A stretch of 51,312 nt of DNA from CAYSWS01 sp964434935. Its GTDB lineage: Bacteria; Patescibacteriota; WWE3; UBA101185; UBA10185. A model generated the notes under the pieces. That model saw only the letters and a program-made list of their open reading frames with translations, was not told the origin of the DNA and made no database searches. This document shows, piece by piece, positions 16,893 through 26,237 of the stretch. Within the stretch, counting starts at the first letter, position 1. Every line of letters begins with the position of its first letter. Made by a program: the position numbers and the translations under genes. The stretch is from contig CAYSWS010000007.1 of assembly GCA_964434935.1 (NCBI GenBank), forward strand, positions 1-51,312, given 5' to 3'.

Positions 16893-18106
16893 GAAATAAC
16901 AAAAAAGAGGTATTAAGCCGGACAGTGTTCTATACGCTATTGATGTGCCTACCGCTAAATCTTGGCTACCATTTTATTTTAAAAACATCCTATTTACACG
17001 GTATTCTGATCGATTATTTAGTTCCGGTCTTATATGTACAGGACATACTAGCTGTTATTTTTGTGCTACTCAACTTTAGCACCATCAAGAACGTTGTCTT
17101 GAAAGCGGATAAATTTCTCATCTGGTTCTTGTTCGCCGTTCTTCTTTCAACTATTTCTTCGGCCTATCCGGCCGTTTCCTTGAGTTATTTTGTCAGGCTC
17201 CTTGTGTACGTGCTGACTATGCTCATAGCTAAGGAAAAGTACGGCAGCAAAGAAGCCGGGGAAAAAATGTATAAAATTGCTGCCGTATGGATCGTGGGCC
17301 TGTCTGTGTTGGCCATACTTCAATGGGTCAAGCAGGGGTCCGTGTTTGATAACTACCTTTTCTTGGGAGAGCAGCCATATAATATCTCTACTCCGGGCAT
17401 CATCATCGAGAACTTTTTCGATGTGGCCAAAGTGCCGCCCTACGGCACTTTCAGGCATCCTAATATATTTGGCGGTCTGCTCAGCGTCACTCTGGTTTGG
17501 ATGCTCTTTTTGGCCCAAAAAAGCTCACTGGGCAAACTAGCCTTGATCCTTGGCCTACCGGCACTTTTCCTCACTCTCAGCAAATTTTCCTGGTTAAGTT
17601 TTTTGCTGGGAGGGGCACTTTATTTGCTTATGAAAGCTAATAAAGGTTATGTATACAAAGCCGGGCTTATTGGTGCCGGAATTGTGGTAGCCCTGGCTTT
17701 GACCATTCCTTTTTGGCCGAACATATCAGCGGTTAAGGATAAACCATCCTTTTATAGGAGAGCCTACCTTTTGCAAGCTTCCTATAAGCTGGTGAAGGTC
17801 AAGCCTTTGTTTGGGCTGGGGTATGGAACTTCCACGGCCTATATCGATAAATATTTGCCTCCAAGGCACGACCTTAGGTTTGCCCAGCCACCCCATAACA
17901 TATTTGTACTTTTATTGACGGAAGCAGGAGTTTTTTCACTCCTTTTCTTTGCTCTATACTTTTTTAAACGGATCAAGGAGGCTTTCAAGAACCCCCTCAT
18001 CTTTATCTCTTTACTCCAAGTTATCTTCCTGGGCATGTTCGATCATTACTTCTTTACTATTCAACAAACGCAGCTGTTAATGTGGATGCTTTTGGTCTAT
18101 GCCTGA
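16889..18106 (+). CDS. O-antigen ligase (WaaL)-like membrane protein
   Basis: 405 residues, about ten hydrophobic helices. The large exterior loop and the following PPHNIFVLLLTEAGVFSLL segment match the Wzy/WaaL (Wzy_C) pattern with its conserved His. Such enzymes transfer undecaprenyl-linked glycans to an acceptor or polymerise them at the outer face of the membrane. Coupling to gatD suggests a role in wall-linked glycan, but acceptor and donor cannot be read from sequence. Confidence 0.8.
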   Translation: MRNNKKEVLSRTVFYTLLMCLPLNLGYHFILKTSYLHGILIDYLVPVLYVQDILAVIFVLLNFSTIKNVVLKADKFLIWFLFAVLLSTISSAYPAVSLSYFVRLLVYVLTMLIAKEKYGSKEAGEKMYKIAAVWIVGLSVLAILQWVKQGSVFDNYLFLGEQPYNISTPGIIIENFFDVAKVPPYGTFRHPNIFGGLLSVTLVWMLFLAQKSSLGKLALILGLPALFLTLSKFSWLSFLLGGALYLLMKANKGYVYKAGLIGAGIVVALALTIPFWPNISAVKDKPSFYRRAYLLQASYKLVKVKPLFGLGYGTSTAYIDKYLPPRHDLRFAQPPHNIFVLLLTEAGVFSLLFFALYFFKRIKEAFKNPLIFISLLQVIFLGMFDHYFFTIQQTQLLMWMLLVYA

Positions 18107-18117
18107 GGGGTGTCGCC

Positions 18118-18146
18118 TTGTAGATTTTTATAAAAGCACATATAAT
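18118..18146 (+). promoter_or_regulatory. Promoter of the binding-lipoprotein gene
   Basis: TTGTAG at 18118-18123, 17 bases, TATAAT at 18141-18146. The predicted start is near 18153, about 9 bases before the ATG at 18162. Confidence 0.65.
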
Positions 18147-18161
18147 CTAAAGAGAAATATA

Positions 18162-19502
18162 ATGTTTATGAACAAGAAAGCCTGCTCTAGATACAATTAC
18201 AGCAAATTGCTCACTCTAGCTCTCGTTTTTGTATTACCCCTGTTCTTGACCGCCTGTACACTTGCGGACCTGCCTGTGGTAGGTAAGTTTTTCGGTGGGA
18301 ACCAGACGCCTACGGGAGCTCCTCCGGTGGTTGATACCGGTCCGGCCACACTTAATGTTTGGGGAATTTGGGAACGAAAAGAGGTCATGGATGTTTTGAT
18401 CGCTAAATATAACGAGACTTATCCCGATGTGGTGGTAAATTATGATGACAGATCGGTGCTCAAGCCTTTGGTGGATTACAAAGAAAGGGCCTTCCTTAGG
18501 GCTACCGACACTACTTCCGGCCCGGATGTGATGCGCGTGCATGCCAGCTGGGTGCCAACGCTGGCTGCGTCTCTAGTGCCCATGCCCGAAGACATCATGG
18601 ACGTCGAAACTTTCAAAAGTCTTTTCTATCCTGTAGTTGCTGACAACCTGATCATTGACGGTAAGATCTATGGTATGCCTACCTACTACGATGGCTTGGT
18701 GCTGGTATACAACAAGGATCATTTTGCCGAAATAGGTCAGACGGAGCCACCTACCGCCTGGGAAGAGTTCAGACGTTTGGCCTTGGAGCTTACAGTCAGG
18801 GGGGATAGGGATAAAGTAGTTAGAGCCGGCGCTGCCATGGGTGCAGCGGACAACATAGACTTTTTCTCCGATATTCTAGGTCTTTTATTCTCTCAAGCCG
18901 ATGTAAGTATGCCGGATGAAGTTGATGGTAAACCGGCACAAGATGCCTTGGCTTTCTACACCAACTTTGTGAGAGAAGATGGAGTATGGGCCAGCGATCT
19001 GCCTGAAGCCTCAGTAGCTTTTGCGCAGGAAAAAGTGTCCATGATATTTGTGCCCACCTGGAATTTGCTTGATATATTAGCCGCCAGACCGGATATGAAC
19101 ATTGGTGTAGCCCCCGTACCTCAGGCTTTGCCTGATGACCCGGCCTCTTGGGCCACCTTCTGGGTAGACGTGGTTCCTCAGTCGGCTAAAAATCCCTTGG
19201 CCTCATGGAGTTATGTGAGCTTTTTAGCTCAGGAAGAGCAACAAAGACTGACCTTTAGTGAAGCCAGTAATTATAGGGTGTTTGGACCTCCCTACAGCTT
19301 AATGTCCTTGAAAGATGAATTAATGGAAAATCCTTATCTGGCGCCTGTGTTGGAATCGGCACCACATGCCCACACCAACGAATTTGCTGCCAGAGCAGGA
19401 AATAGAAGGCAGGAAGACGCCTTAAGAGAAGCTGTGAATTCAGTGTTGGGTGGCAGAGTAACTCCTCAACAAGCTCTTACCACAGCCAAAGAAACTTTAT
19501 AA
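18162..19502 (+). CDS. Extracellular solute-binding lipoprotein, ABC sugar-transporter type
   Basis: 446 residues. A type II signal peptide ends in the lipobox LTAC, so the mature protein would be lipid-anchored at the outer face. The mature part starts with a short linker, then LNVWGIWERKEVMDVLIAKYNE, the first strand and helix of the family 1 solute-binding (SBP_bac_1) fold, followed by a DVMRVHASW region and the rest of the two-lobed fold. No permease or ATPase gene lies next to it, so the partner must be elsewhere, or the protein acts as a surface binder. An in-frame ATG at 18168 is an alternative start. Confidence 0.87.
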   Translation: MFMNKKACSRYNYSKLLTLALVFVLPLFLTACTLADLPVVGKFFGGNQTPTGAPPVVDTGPATLNVWGIWERKEVMDVLIAKYNETYPDVVVNYDDRSVLKPLVDYKERAFLRATDTTSGPDVMRVHASWVPTLAASLVPMPEDIMDVETFKSLFYPVVADNLIIDGKIYGMPTYYDGLVLVYNKDHFAEIGQTEPPTAWEEFRRLALELTVRGDRDKVVRAGAAMGAADNIDFFSDILGLLFSQADVSMPDEVDGKPAQDALAFYTNFVREDGVWASDLPEASVAFAQEKVSMIFVPTWNLLDILAARPDMNIGVAPVPQALPDDPASWATFWVDVVPQSAKNPLASWSYVSFLAQEEQQRLTFSEASNYRVFGPPYSLMSLKDELMENPYLAPVLESAPHAHTNEFAARAGNRRQEDALREAVNSVLGGRVTPQQALTTAKETL

Positions 19503-19512
19503 TTTCCAATCT

Positions 19513-19521
19513 TGTTATAAT
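19513..19521 (+). promoter_or_regulatory. Extended -10 promoter of tsaD, leaderless GTG
   Basis: TGT-TATAAT, a perfect extended -10. The hexamer ends 6 bases before the GTG at 19528, so transcription should begin on the G of the start codon. Confidence 0.7.
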
Positions 19522-19527
19522 ACCCTC

Positions 19528-20538
19528 GTGAAAATACTAGGCATTGAAACATCCTGTGACGAAACCGCTTGTGCGGTGGTTGAAGATGGCAAGAAAGAGA
19601 TCGCCAGTGTGGTAGCTTCTTCGGCGGAGCTTCACGAAAAGACCGGAGGTATAGTGCCGGAAGTGGCGGCCAGAAAACAAGTGGAAAGCATGGTGCCGGT
19701 GGTGGAAGAATGTCTGCATGAAGCCCACATAAAAGACCCTTCTGCTGAATTGGACGCTCTAGCTGTAACAGTGGGGCCGGGGTTGATAGGTTCGCTGCTG
19801 GTGGGCGTAGAGGCGGCTAAAGCCCTCTCTCTAGCCTGGAACCTGCCTTTAGTGCCCGTGAACCATCTCATAGGCCACATCTACAGTAACTTTATCCTCG
19901 ATGGGAAAGAGAAAGATATCAAATTTCCGGCTGTGGTTCTGATTGTTAGTGGCGGCCATACAGATCTGGTGGTCATGTTCGGGCACGGCAGATTTGATCA
20001 TCTGGGAGGAACTTTAGATGACGCCGCCGGGGAGGCTTTTGACAAGGTGGCTAGACTGCTGGGTTTATCCAAATATTTAGGCGGACGCCTATTGTCGGAG
20101 AAAGCAGCTCAGTGTACGAACAATACACTGGCAGGAAAACTACCCCGACCTATGATGGATCGCGAGGACTTTGACTTTTCTTTTTCCGGCCTCAAGACGG
20201 CTGTTCTCAGATTGGTCGAAAATGAGAATTATCCCACAGAAGTGGTAGCTTGTGAGTTCGAAGCAGCAGTCATGGATGTGCTGGTAGATAAAACTATCCG
20301 GGCGGCCAAGACAGTGGGTGCCACTTCTATTTTGTTGGGTGGAGGAGTGGCGGCTAACCAGAGGCTCAGATCTCAACTCTCTTTTGCCGCTGGAGAAATA
20401 AGTACTCCGGTTTTCATGCCCGCGCTGAAGTATTGCGGTGACAGCGCCGTTTATATTGCCGGAGCAGCTGGTTTTAACTATGTGCCCCGAGTTTTAGCTG
20501 ATATCCAAGCGAATCCTTCCTTAGGTATCATGGACTAG
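19528..20538 (+). CDS. tsaD: tRNA N6-threonylcarbamoyladenosine transferase TsaD
   Basis: Transfers the threonylcarbamoyl group to A37 of ANN-decoding tRNAs. It has 336 residues. The N-terminal GIETSCDETACAVV, the metal-binding H-x3-H pair H113/H117 in NHLIGHIYSN, VSGGHTDLV and the C-terminal GGGVAANQRLR segment with KYCGDSA are all canonical. It starts with GTG directly at a predicted +1. TsaB, TsaC and TsaE are not in the window. Confidence 0.97.
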   Translation: MKILGIETSCDETACAVVEDGKKEIASVVASSAELHEKTGGIVPEVAARKQVESMVPVVEECLHEAHIKDPSAELDALAVTVGPGLIGSLLVGVEAAKALSLAWNLPLVPVNHLIGHIYSNFILDGKEKDIKFPAVVLIVSGGHTDLVVMFGHGRFDHLGGTLDDAAGEAFDKVARLLGLSKYLGGRLLSEKAAQCTNNTLAGKLPRPMMDREDFDFSFSGLKTAVLRLVENENYPTEVVACEFEAAVMDVLVDKTIRAAKTVGATSILLGGGVAANQRLRSQLSFAAGEISTPVFMPALKYCGDSAVYIAGAAGFNYVPRVLADIQANPSLGIMD

Positions 20539-20552
20539 GTGTTTTCCATATA

Positions 20553-20561
20553 TTATCCACA
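20553..20561 (+). promoter_or_regulatory. Isolated consensus DnaA box
   Basis: TTATCCACA, a perfect box, in the 110-base gap between tsaD and the next gene. It lies beside an inverted repeat GTTTTCCA / TGGAAAAC (20541-20548 and 20633-20640). It may be a DnaA-controlled promoter site or chance. Confidence 0.4.
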
Positions 20562-20648
20562 ATCGTTTTGTGTCACCCAGCGCCGTCACTGTGCCACATT
20601 TGTGCTAGTCATTGACACGCGGTAGGTAAATGTGGAAAACTTGTATAT

Positions 20649-21209
20649 ATGTCAAAGTTTCCCTACGTCAGATCTTACGAAAAGTTAGGAGCATTTTTTA
20701 GTGCCTTGTCAGAAGCCGGGGTTCCACAAAAGTTTACTTTTAGATATTTTGCCGGTTTGGGGTTTCCCAGTTCCAAGGACAGGGATTTTGTCAAGACCAT
20801 AAAGATGCTTGGCTTCGTAGATAACAGCGGACGGCCCACGCAAGAGTACCAGGCCCTAAAAGATGTCAGATTGTTTGCCATTACTATAAGAAAAAGCGTG
20901 GATACCACCTACGGGGAACTGCTATCCCTGGACAAGAATGCTTGGAATGTGTCAGAAAATGTGCTAAACGGTTATTTTGGCAGGCTGACCGGGGCTTCCA
21001 TAAGTGAGGCGGTTGTTTACACCGGCACTTTTAAGGCTCTAGTAAACTTGTCAGACCACAATGAGCAGGCAGAAAAACCGCAAATCGTTAAAGAGGGGGA
21101 GAAAAAGACATTACAAAATATAAACCTGAGTATAAACCTACCCACAACCACAGATGAAAAAGTGTACGAAACTCTGTTCAAGCACCTAAAAGAGCTAATA
21201 ATTCCTTGA
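20649..21209 (+). CDS. DUF5343-like protein
   Basis: 186 residues, cytoplasmic. The start FPYVRSYEKLGAFF, the GVPQKFTFRYFAGLGF segment and the GFVDNSGRPTQEY segment match the DUF5343 pattern: a helix-turn-helix-like domain of unknown function, often near DNA-related or defence genes. The C-terminal part has a polar linker and an IPTTTDEKVYE-like strand plus helix. Its 3' end overlaps the convergent proS by 32 bases. A DnaA box lies upstream. The function is unknown. Confidence 0.7.
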   Translation: MSKFPYVRSYEKLGAFFSALSEAGVPQKFTFRYFAGLGFPSSKDRDFVKTIKMLGFVDNSGRPTQEYQALKDVRLFAITIRKSVDTTYGELLSLDKNAWNVSENVLNGYFGRLTGASISEAVVYTGTFKALVNLSDHNEQAEKPQIVKEGEKKTLQNINLSINLPTTTDEKVYETLFKHLKELIIP

Positions 21210-22872
21210 CGGACAACATTTTCTCCTTATCTTCACTGCGCCTCTTGACCTCAACCTTATCCTTGGTCTTTTTGGAGACCACAACTCTGTAGGGACAGCC
21301 GATAAGGTCGGCATCGGCAAATTTTTCTCCTGCGCTCACGCCTTTTCGATCATCGAACAGAACCTCTATGTTAGCACCCACCAAAACATCATAAACGGCG
21401 GTCGCCTGCTTACCGGCGGCAGCGTCTTCCAGATTGAGCCCTACCAGATGCACTTTGTAAGGAGCAATGCTGGACGGCCAGATAATTCCTTTGTCATCAT
21501 AATGAGTTTCCACTACTGTGGCCATGGACCTGCCCAAGCCAATGCCATAAGAACCCATCCATACGGGCTTTTCGGAGCCATCCTGATCAGTAAAGTTGCC
21601 TTGATGAGGGGCCGAATAGAAAGTATCCAGCTTGAAGCAGTGTCCCCATTCGATACCCTTGATCTTTTTTAGTTTACCCTGGTGGCACTTGCTACACGGA
21701 TCTCCTTCTTTTATGGCGCGAATGTCGGCAAAATCAGGCATCTTGACATCCCGTCCGTAATTTAGGTTATATAAATGCAACCCGGTCTTGTTGCCCCCGG
21801 CCTCAAAATTCACTCTGTCTTGGCAGGTAAGGTCAGCCACCATGACCACACTGTCGGGTAGGCCGATAGGGCCCACAAAACCCACTTTGGCGCCGGTAAG
21901 TTTGGTGATCTCGGCCTCGGTGGCCAGCACCAGCTCATCAGTTTTTAGGTAGTTCTTAAGCTTGGTCTCGTTGATGTCATAATCGCCCCTGACCATGGCG
22001 GCCACAAATTTATCTCCGGCTCTAAACATGATGGTTTTGGTGGTGGTATGCACGGGGACGCCCATGCGCTCGGCCAGAAGCTCACAGTTGACCACGGTGT
22101 CGTCCCAGAACTCTTTGACCTCTTCGGGTTTTTTGTCTTGAGGATAGGAGGTAAAGCCGGCTTCGGCGCGTTCAACTTGGGAAGCGTAATCACAGTGGTC
22201 ACAAAGCAAAGCCTCGGTCTCACCTGCCTCTGAGGGCACGATGAACTCGTGGTTATAATCTCCGCCAATGGCTCCGCTTTCGGCTAGAACCGGATAGGCC
22301 TTGAGATCAAGCCTAGCAGCTATTTTCAAATAGGCATCATAGAACTTTTGGTAGGTTGTAAAAAGGTCTTCTTCAGAACGGTCAAAGGAATAAGCATCTT
22401 TCATATTGAACTCCCGCACTCGTAAAATACCGCCGCGGGGCCTTTTTTCATCTCTGAATTTGGTCACGAACTGGTGCACGTAAAAAGGCAGGTCTTTGTA
22501 GGAAGGTGTAAAAAGCTTGAAGAGCTCGATCATAACCCCTTCCGCGGTGGCCCCAACGGCAAAAGTCGAGCCGTGATGGTCTTCGATAATGTGCATCTCA
22601 TCACCAAAAGCTTTGTCCCGGTTGGTCACTTTCCAGATCTCTATGGGCTGGAAGATAGGTGTAGTGAGCCTCTGGCTGCCGATGGCTGCCATTTCTTCAT
22701 CGATGATATGCATGATCTTTTGCCAAACCCTGAAACCTAAGGGTAAATAAGCATATCTACCGGCTGAGACCTGTCTGACAAAGCCGCCCTGGTACAAATA
22801 CTTGTGGCTGGGGCTTTTATAGCTTTCGGAGACGGTTTTTATTGTTTTGCCGAATAAATTAGAGTATTTCAT
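21178..22872 (-). CDS. proS: Prolyl-tRNA synthetase
   Basis: Class II aminoacyl-tRNA synthetase of 564 residues from the ATG at 22872, matching the long bacterial type with an editing insert. Motif 1 region: LPLGFRVWQKIMHIIDEEM. Motif 2: KFRDEKRPRGGILRVREF. The insert lies in the middle (about residues 220-380, with a YbaK-like fold expected), and motif 3 is in SYGIGLGRSMATVVE. A longer in-frame start at 22959 would add 29 poorly conserved residues across the valS promoter, so it is rejected. The gene is divergent from valS, 62 bases between starts. Confidence 0.96.
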   Translation of the reverse strand: MKYSNLFGKTIKTVSESYKSPSHKYLYQGGFVRQVSAGRYAYLPLGFRVWQKIMHIIDEEMAAIGSQRLTTPIFQPIEIWKVTNRDKAFGDEMHIIEDHHGSTFAVGATAEGVMIELFKLFTPSYKDLPFYVHQFVTKFRDEKRPRGGILRVREFNMKDAYSFDRSEEDLFTTYQKFYDAYLKIAARLDLKAYPVLAESGAIGGDYNHEFIVPSEAGETEALLCDHCDYASQVERAEAGFTSYPQDKKPEEVKEFWDDTVVNCELLAERMGVPVHTTTKTIMFRAGDKFVAAMVRGDYDINETKLKNYLKTDELVLATEAEITKLTGAKVGFVGPIGLPDSVVMVADLTCQDRVNFEAGGNKTGLHLYNLNYGRDVKMPDFADIRAIKEGDPCSKCHQGKLKKIKGIEWGHCFKLDTFYSAPHQGNFTDQDGSEKPVWMGSYGIGLGRSMATVVETHYDDKGIIWPSSIAPYKVHLVGLNLEDAAAGKQATAVYDVLVGANIEVLFDDRKGVSAGEKFADADLIGCPYRVVVSKKTKDKVEVKRRSEDKEKMLSVKELLALLGA

Positions 22873-22900
22873 AGCACTAATAATGTATACCTTCTCATAT

Positions 22901-22928
22901 TTGTTGTTGTCAAGCAAAATTGTATAAT
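22901..22928 (+). promoter_or_regulatory. Promoter of valS, leaderless GTG
   Basis: TTGTTG at 22901-22906, 16 bases, TATAAT at 22923-22928. The hexamer ends 6 bases before GTG at 22935. The same 62-base gap must also hold the proS promoter on the other strand (possible TATACA at 22889 down to 22884). Confidence 0.6.
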
Positions 22929-22934
22929 AGGCAG

Positions 22935-25220
22935 GTGACGGATACGCCGGACATGCCAAAAAAATATGACCATAAACTTAGTGAACCTGAGATCTACAGG
23001 TTTTGGAAAGACCTGGGTGTTTTCTCACCGGAAAAAGCCATAGAGGAGAGAAAAAAGCACGGGCATCAAGTCAAGGACGAAACTTTTTGTGTGCTTATGC
23101 CGCCACCTAACGCCAATGCCCCTCTGCACTGCGGACACGCCACCTACGCTATTCAGGACCTCATTACCCGCTTTAAAAGGATGCAGGGCTACCAATCTTT
23201 GTATGTGCCGGGAACGGACCACGCCGGATTTGAGACGCAGGTGGTGTATGAGAGAGGTCTGCGCGAACAGGACAAAAGCCGTTTTGATTTTGATGCTAAG
23301 ACCCTGTATGAGAATATCCTTGCCTTTGTCAAAGAGAATTCCGATCTGGCTATCAGCCAGCTAAAAAGCCTGGGTATGAGCGCTGATTGGAGCAGGAACA
23401 CCTTTATGCTTGATGACAAGGTACTCAACTTGGTGCTGGACACTTTCAAAAAAATGAATGATGACGGACTGATATACCGCGATGTTTACTTAGTGAACTA
23501 TTCTCCTCATCACGGCACCACCTTCAGCAATCTGGAAACCACCCACATACAAAAAAGATCCCCTTTGTTCTATGTAAAATATCCCATCAAAGATACTGAA
23601 GATCACATCAACGTAGCTACTACCAGGCCCGAGACCATTTATGCGGATGTGGCTATAGCTGTCAATCCTAAAGATGAGAGGTATAAAAGTCTTGTAGGTA
23701 AGACGGTCATAAACCCTCTTAACGGCAGGGAAATGCCTCTTATCGAAGATTCCTATGTGGACACGGCTTTTGGTACTGGCGCCTTAAAGATCACTCCGGG
23801 GCATGATTTCAATGATTATGAGATCGGCAAGAAGCACAATTTGGAGATCATATCTGTGGTGAACCTGGACGGGAAAATGAATGACAAAGCGCCTCCGTTG
23901 GAGGGTCTTTCCGTGAATGAAGCCAGGCAGAAAGTACAGGTGATCTTGGAAAACATTGGCGCCTTGGAAAGCGTGGACCAAGAGTATGTTAATAATCTTC
24001 TGGTCGATTATAAAGACAACCAGCCCATTGAGCCCATGCCTTTGCCCAATTGGTTCATTAAAATGGACGATCTTTCAGCCAAAGCCAGAGAAGCAGTGGA
24101 AAACGGCCGCGTCAAGTTCAACAAAGAGGTATGGAAGAAAGAAATGCTAAGGTGGATGGATAACATCATGGATTGGCCTATCAGCCGCCAGATCGTGTTT
24201 GGCATCAGGATACCCGCCTGGTACAACGTCAAGGAAAACCCCAATATCTACACCTTGTTCATAGACAAGAACGGCCGCACGCACGACGGCACCATTTCCT
24301 ATCTTATGGAGGGATACTCTCTTGAGGAGATCAGCAGCGGTCTGCAAAAGATCATCGCTCCCTTGGACGCCAAATATGTCATTACCCGCGAGAGTCCCGG
24401 ACCTGATTTCGTTCAAGAGACCGACACTTTCGATACCTGGTTCTCGTCCGGGCAATGGCCGCTGACAACTTTGGGTTATCCTGACGGCGCAGATTTCAAG
24501 AAATTCTTTCCCACCAGCTTCATGGACTCCATGTGGGACATTCTTTTCTTCTGGATTGCACGCATGATCATGTTCAGCCTCTACAGAACAGGAGAAGTTC
24601 CCTACAAAGACGTTTATATTCATGGTCGAATAACTGACGAGCACGGTCAAAAAATGAGCAAGAGTAGGGGGAATGTTATAGATCCCATTGAATTTGTCGA
24701 TAAATACGGGGCCGACTCGTTACGCATGGGCGTATTGGTAGGAGGGAACACCGCCGCTAAGAACACCTCCCTAAGTGAAGATAAGGTAAGGGGCTACAGG
24801 AACTTCGCCAACAAGATATGGAACATGACCAGGTTCATGAACATGGAGCTGGAGAGGTTTGCCGGCGAAGTAGACAAAGAGGCCATGCAAAAACAGGACC
24901 GCCACTCAAGCGAGGACAAAAAGATCGTCAATGCTTATAAGGCCTTGGTAAAAAGTGCTACGGGAAATCTGGAAAGTTACAACTTCAATGAGGCCGGTGA
25001 CGATATCTACCACTTCATCTGGCACGAGCTGGCCGATGAGTACATTGAGTACGTGAAAGACTCACCAAATAAAAGTATATCCTTGGGGATCTTCAGGCAT
25101 ATCTTTATGGGAAGCCTAAAACTTTTACATCCCTACATGCCTTTTGTCACGGAAAAGATCTGGCAATATATACCTGAAAATAATGAAGGACCTTTAATAA
25201 CAGCTAGTTGGCCTGAGTAG
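22935..25220 (+). CDS. valS: Valyl-tRNA synthetase, short form
   Basis: Class I synthetase of 761 residues. HIGH-type motif LHCGH is at about residues 63-67. An editing (CP1) domain contains TTRPETIYADVAIAVNP, DWPISRQ lies between the domains, and KMSKS is at about 573-577. The anticodon-binding domain ends near LHPYMPFVTEKIWQ. Usual bacterial ValS continues for more than 100 residues with a C-terminal coiled coil, which is absent here. GTG at 22935 is chosen for its leaderless promoter; ATG at 22953 is the alternative. The end overlaps the convergent bL25 gene by 17 bases. Confidence 0.95.
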   Translation: MTDTPDMPKKYDHKLSEPEIYRFWKDLGVFSPEKAIEERKKHGHQVKDETFCVLMPPPNANAPLHCGHATYAIQDLITRFKRMQGYQSLYVPGTDHAGFETQVVYERGLREQDKSRFDFDAKTLYENILAFVKENSDLAISQLKSLGMSADWSRNTFMLDDKVLNLVLDTFKKMNDDGLIYRDVYLVNYSPHHGTTFSNLETTHIQKRSPLFYVKYPIKDTEDHINVATTRPETIYADVAIAVNPKDERYKSLVGKTVINPLNGREMPLIEDSYVDTAFGTGALKITPGHDFNDYEIGKKHNLEIISVVNLDGKMNDKAPPLEGLSVNEARQKVQVILENIGALESVDQEYVNNLLVDYKDNQPIEPMPLPNWFIKMDDLSAKAREAVENGRVKFNKEVWKKEMLRWMDNIMDWPISRQIVFGIRIPAWYNVKENPNIYTLFIDKNGRTHDGTISYLMEGYSLEEISSGLQKIIAPLDAKYVITRESPGPDFVQETDTFDTWFSSGQWPLTTLGYPDGADFKKFFPTSFMDSMWDILFFWIARMIMFSLYRTGEVPYKDVYIHGRITDEHGQKMSKSRGNVIDPIEFVDKYGADSLRMGVLVGGNTAAKNTSLSEDKVRGYRNFANKIWNMTRFMNMELERFAGEVDKEAMQKQDRHSSEDKKIVNAYKALVKSATGNLESYNFNEAGDDIYHFIWHELADEYIEYVKDSPNKSISLGIFRHIFMGSLKLLHPYMPFVTEKIWQYIPENNEGPLITASWPE

Positions 25221-25884
25221 AATCTTCTTCCTCTCCCTCTTCACCTTCCTCTTTTTCTTCTGTGGCTTCGATGCCAGCTATAGCCTCGGCCTCGTCAACC
25301 TCAACCTCCTCCTCTTCCTCTTCCAGCATTTGGGCATAATCCAGCTTGACCACTATTTCATCGGGCTCGGCACCCACTATTTCAACCTTTTCCCGGTCGT
25401 AATCCAGTTGTCTGGCCAATACGACCGCGTCCATATCAGTTAGGGTTGTGGCGTCTATGAGGAAGTTTTCCGGCAGATCGGTGGGCAGAGCCTCCACTTC
25501 TATTTCGTTAAGCAGGATCAATAAAATAGCCTCACCATTTTTGATAAGAGGGTTCTTCTCTTCGTTTATGACCTCGACCGGAATGTTGGCGTTGATCTTT
25601 TCTTTCAAGTTGACCTCATAAAAGCCTACATGGATGGGGGTAGAGGTAATGTGATGCATATGCACATCCTTGACCAGCACGGGGTGCTGCTTGCCATCGA
25701 TCACCACGTCGAAAACGGAGGTTTCTCCCACTTCTTTATAAAGCTTAACAAAATCGTTATATTTCACGGTGATGGGTACTGATTCCAAGCCCTTGCCGAA
25801 AATGACAGCCGGCAATAAGTTATCGTCCCTTAGTGTTTGGGCTTTTTTTCCTAGGATATGTCTTAGTTGTCCAGTAAGTTGCAT
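25204..25884 (-). CDS. rplY: Ribosomal protein bL25 (Ctc/TL5 type)
   Basis: Binds 5S rRNA in the large subunit. It has 226 residues. The N-terminal L25 domain (residues 1-90) includes LPAVIFGKG and HVGFYEVNL. A TL5-type C-terminal beta domain (about 95-190) contains the GEAILLILLNEIEVEALPTDLPENFLID pattern, and a very acidic tail ends the protein. The acidic tail is longer than usual. Its start region overlaps the end of the upstream zinc-ribbon gene by 22 bases, so the two are co-transcribed. Confidence 0.95.
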   Translation of the reverse strand: MQLTGQLRHILGKKAQTLRDDNLLPAVIFGKGLESVPITVKYNDFVKLYKEVGETSVFDVVIDGKQHPVLVKDVHMHHITSTPIHVGFYEVNLKEKINANIPVEVINEEKNPLIKNGEAILLILLNEIEVEALPTDLPENFLIDATTLTDMDAVVLARQLDYDREKVEIVGAEPDEIVVKLDYAQMLEEEEEEVEVDEAEAIAGIEATEEKEEGEEGEEEDSTQAN

Positions 25885-26207
25885 ATATTATTCTTGGTCA
25901 GCTCTTTGTGTAGGTCGATGAGCTCATCGTAACTTACACTTTTGGCGCCTATGAACTTTTTAAACTCAGTCACATTCAGGTCCGATATCAACGGTGTGGC
26001 ACCCCCGCCGGCTGAGGTGATAGTCACCATGCTTTCCGCTTGGCATTTTGAGCATATAGCGTGGGCCACAAAAGCAATGGGCGCTTCCGTGATGGTTTCC
26101 AACTTAGCTCCTTCCAGACTTGACCCGCATTTATAACAGTACGTCTTCTGCAAATATTCTTTAATAAAGTTAGTTTCTTGCATGGTTAAATTGGAAACGT
26201 TTGCCAT
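25863..26207 (-). CDS. Zinc-ribbon protein next to bL25
   Basis: 114 residues, not recognised. The CYKCG and CSKC pairs, about 30 residues apart, form one zinc ribbon. The C-terminal third has an F-K-K-F-I-G-A-K-x-V-x-Y-D-E-L-I-D-L-H-K-E-L helix. There is no membrane segment. The ATG at 26207 is preferred over an in-frame TTG at 26234. It lies between a membrane protein gene and the bL25 gene, all on the minus strand. A ribosome-related role is only suggested by position. Confidence 0.7.
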   Translation of the reverse strand: MANVSNLTMQETNFIKEYLQKTYCYKCGSSLEGAKLETITEAPIAFVAHAICSKCQAESMVTITSAGGGATPLISDLNVTEFKKFIGAKSVSYDELIDLHKELTKNNICNLLDN

Positions 26208-26237
26208 TTTACTGTAGTTTTCAGGGCAAAGCAAGAC

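Noticed and set aside
22873..22959. Longer N-terminus for ProS
   Set aside because: It would start inside the valS coding region and add 29 residues that do not resemble ProS. The ATG at 22872 precedes the conserved start.
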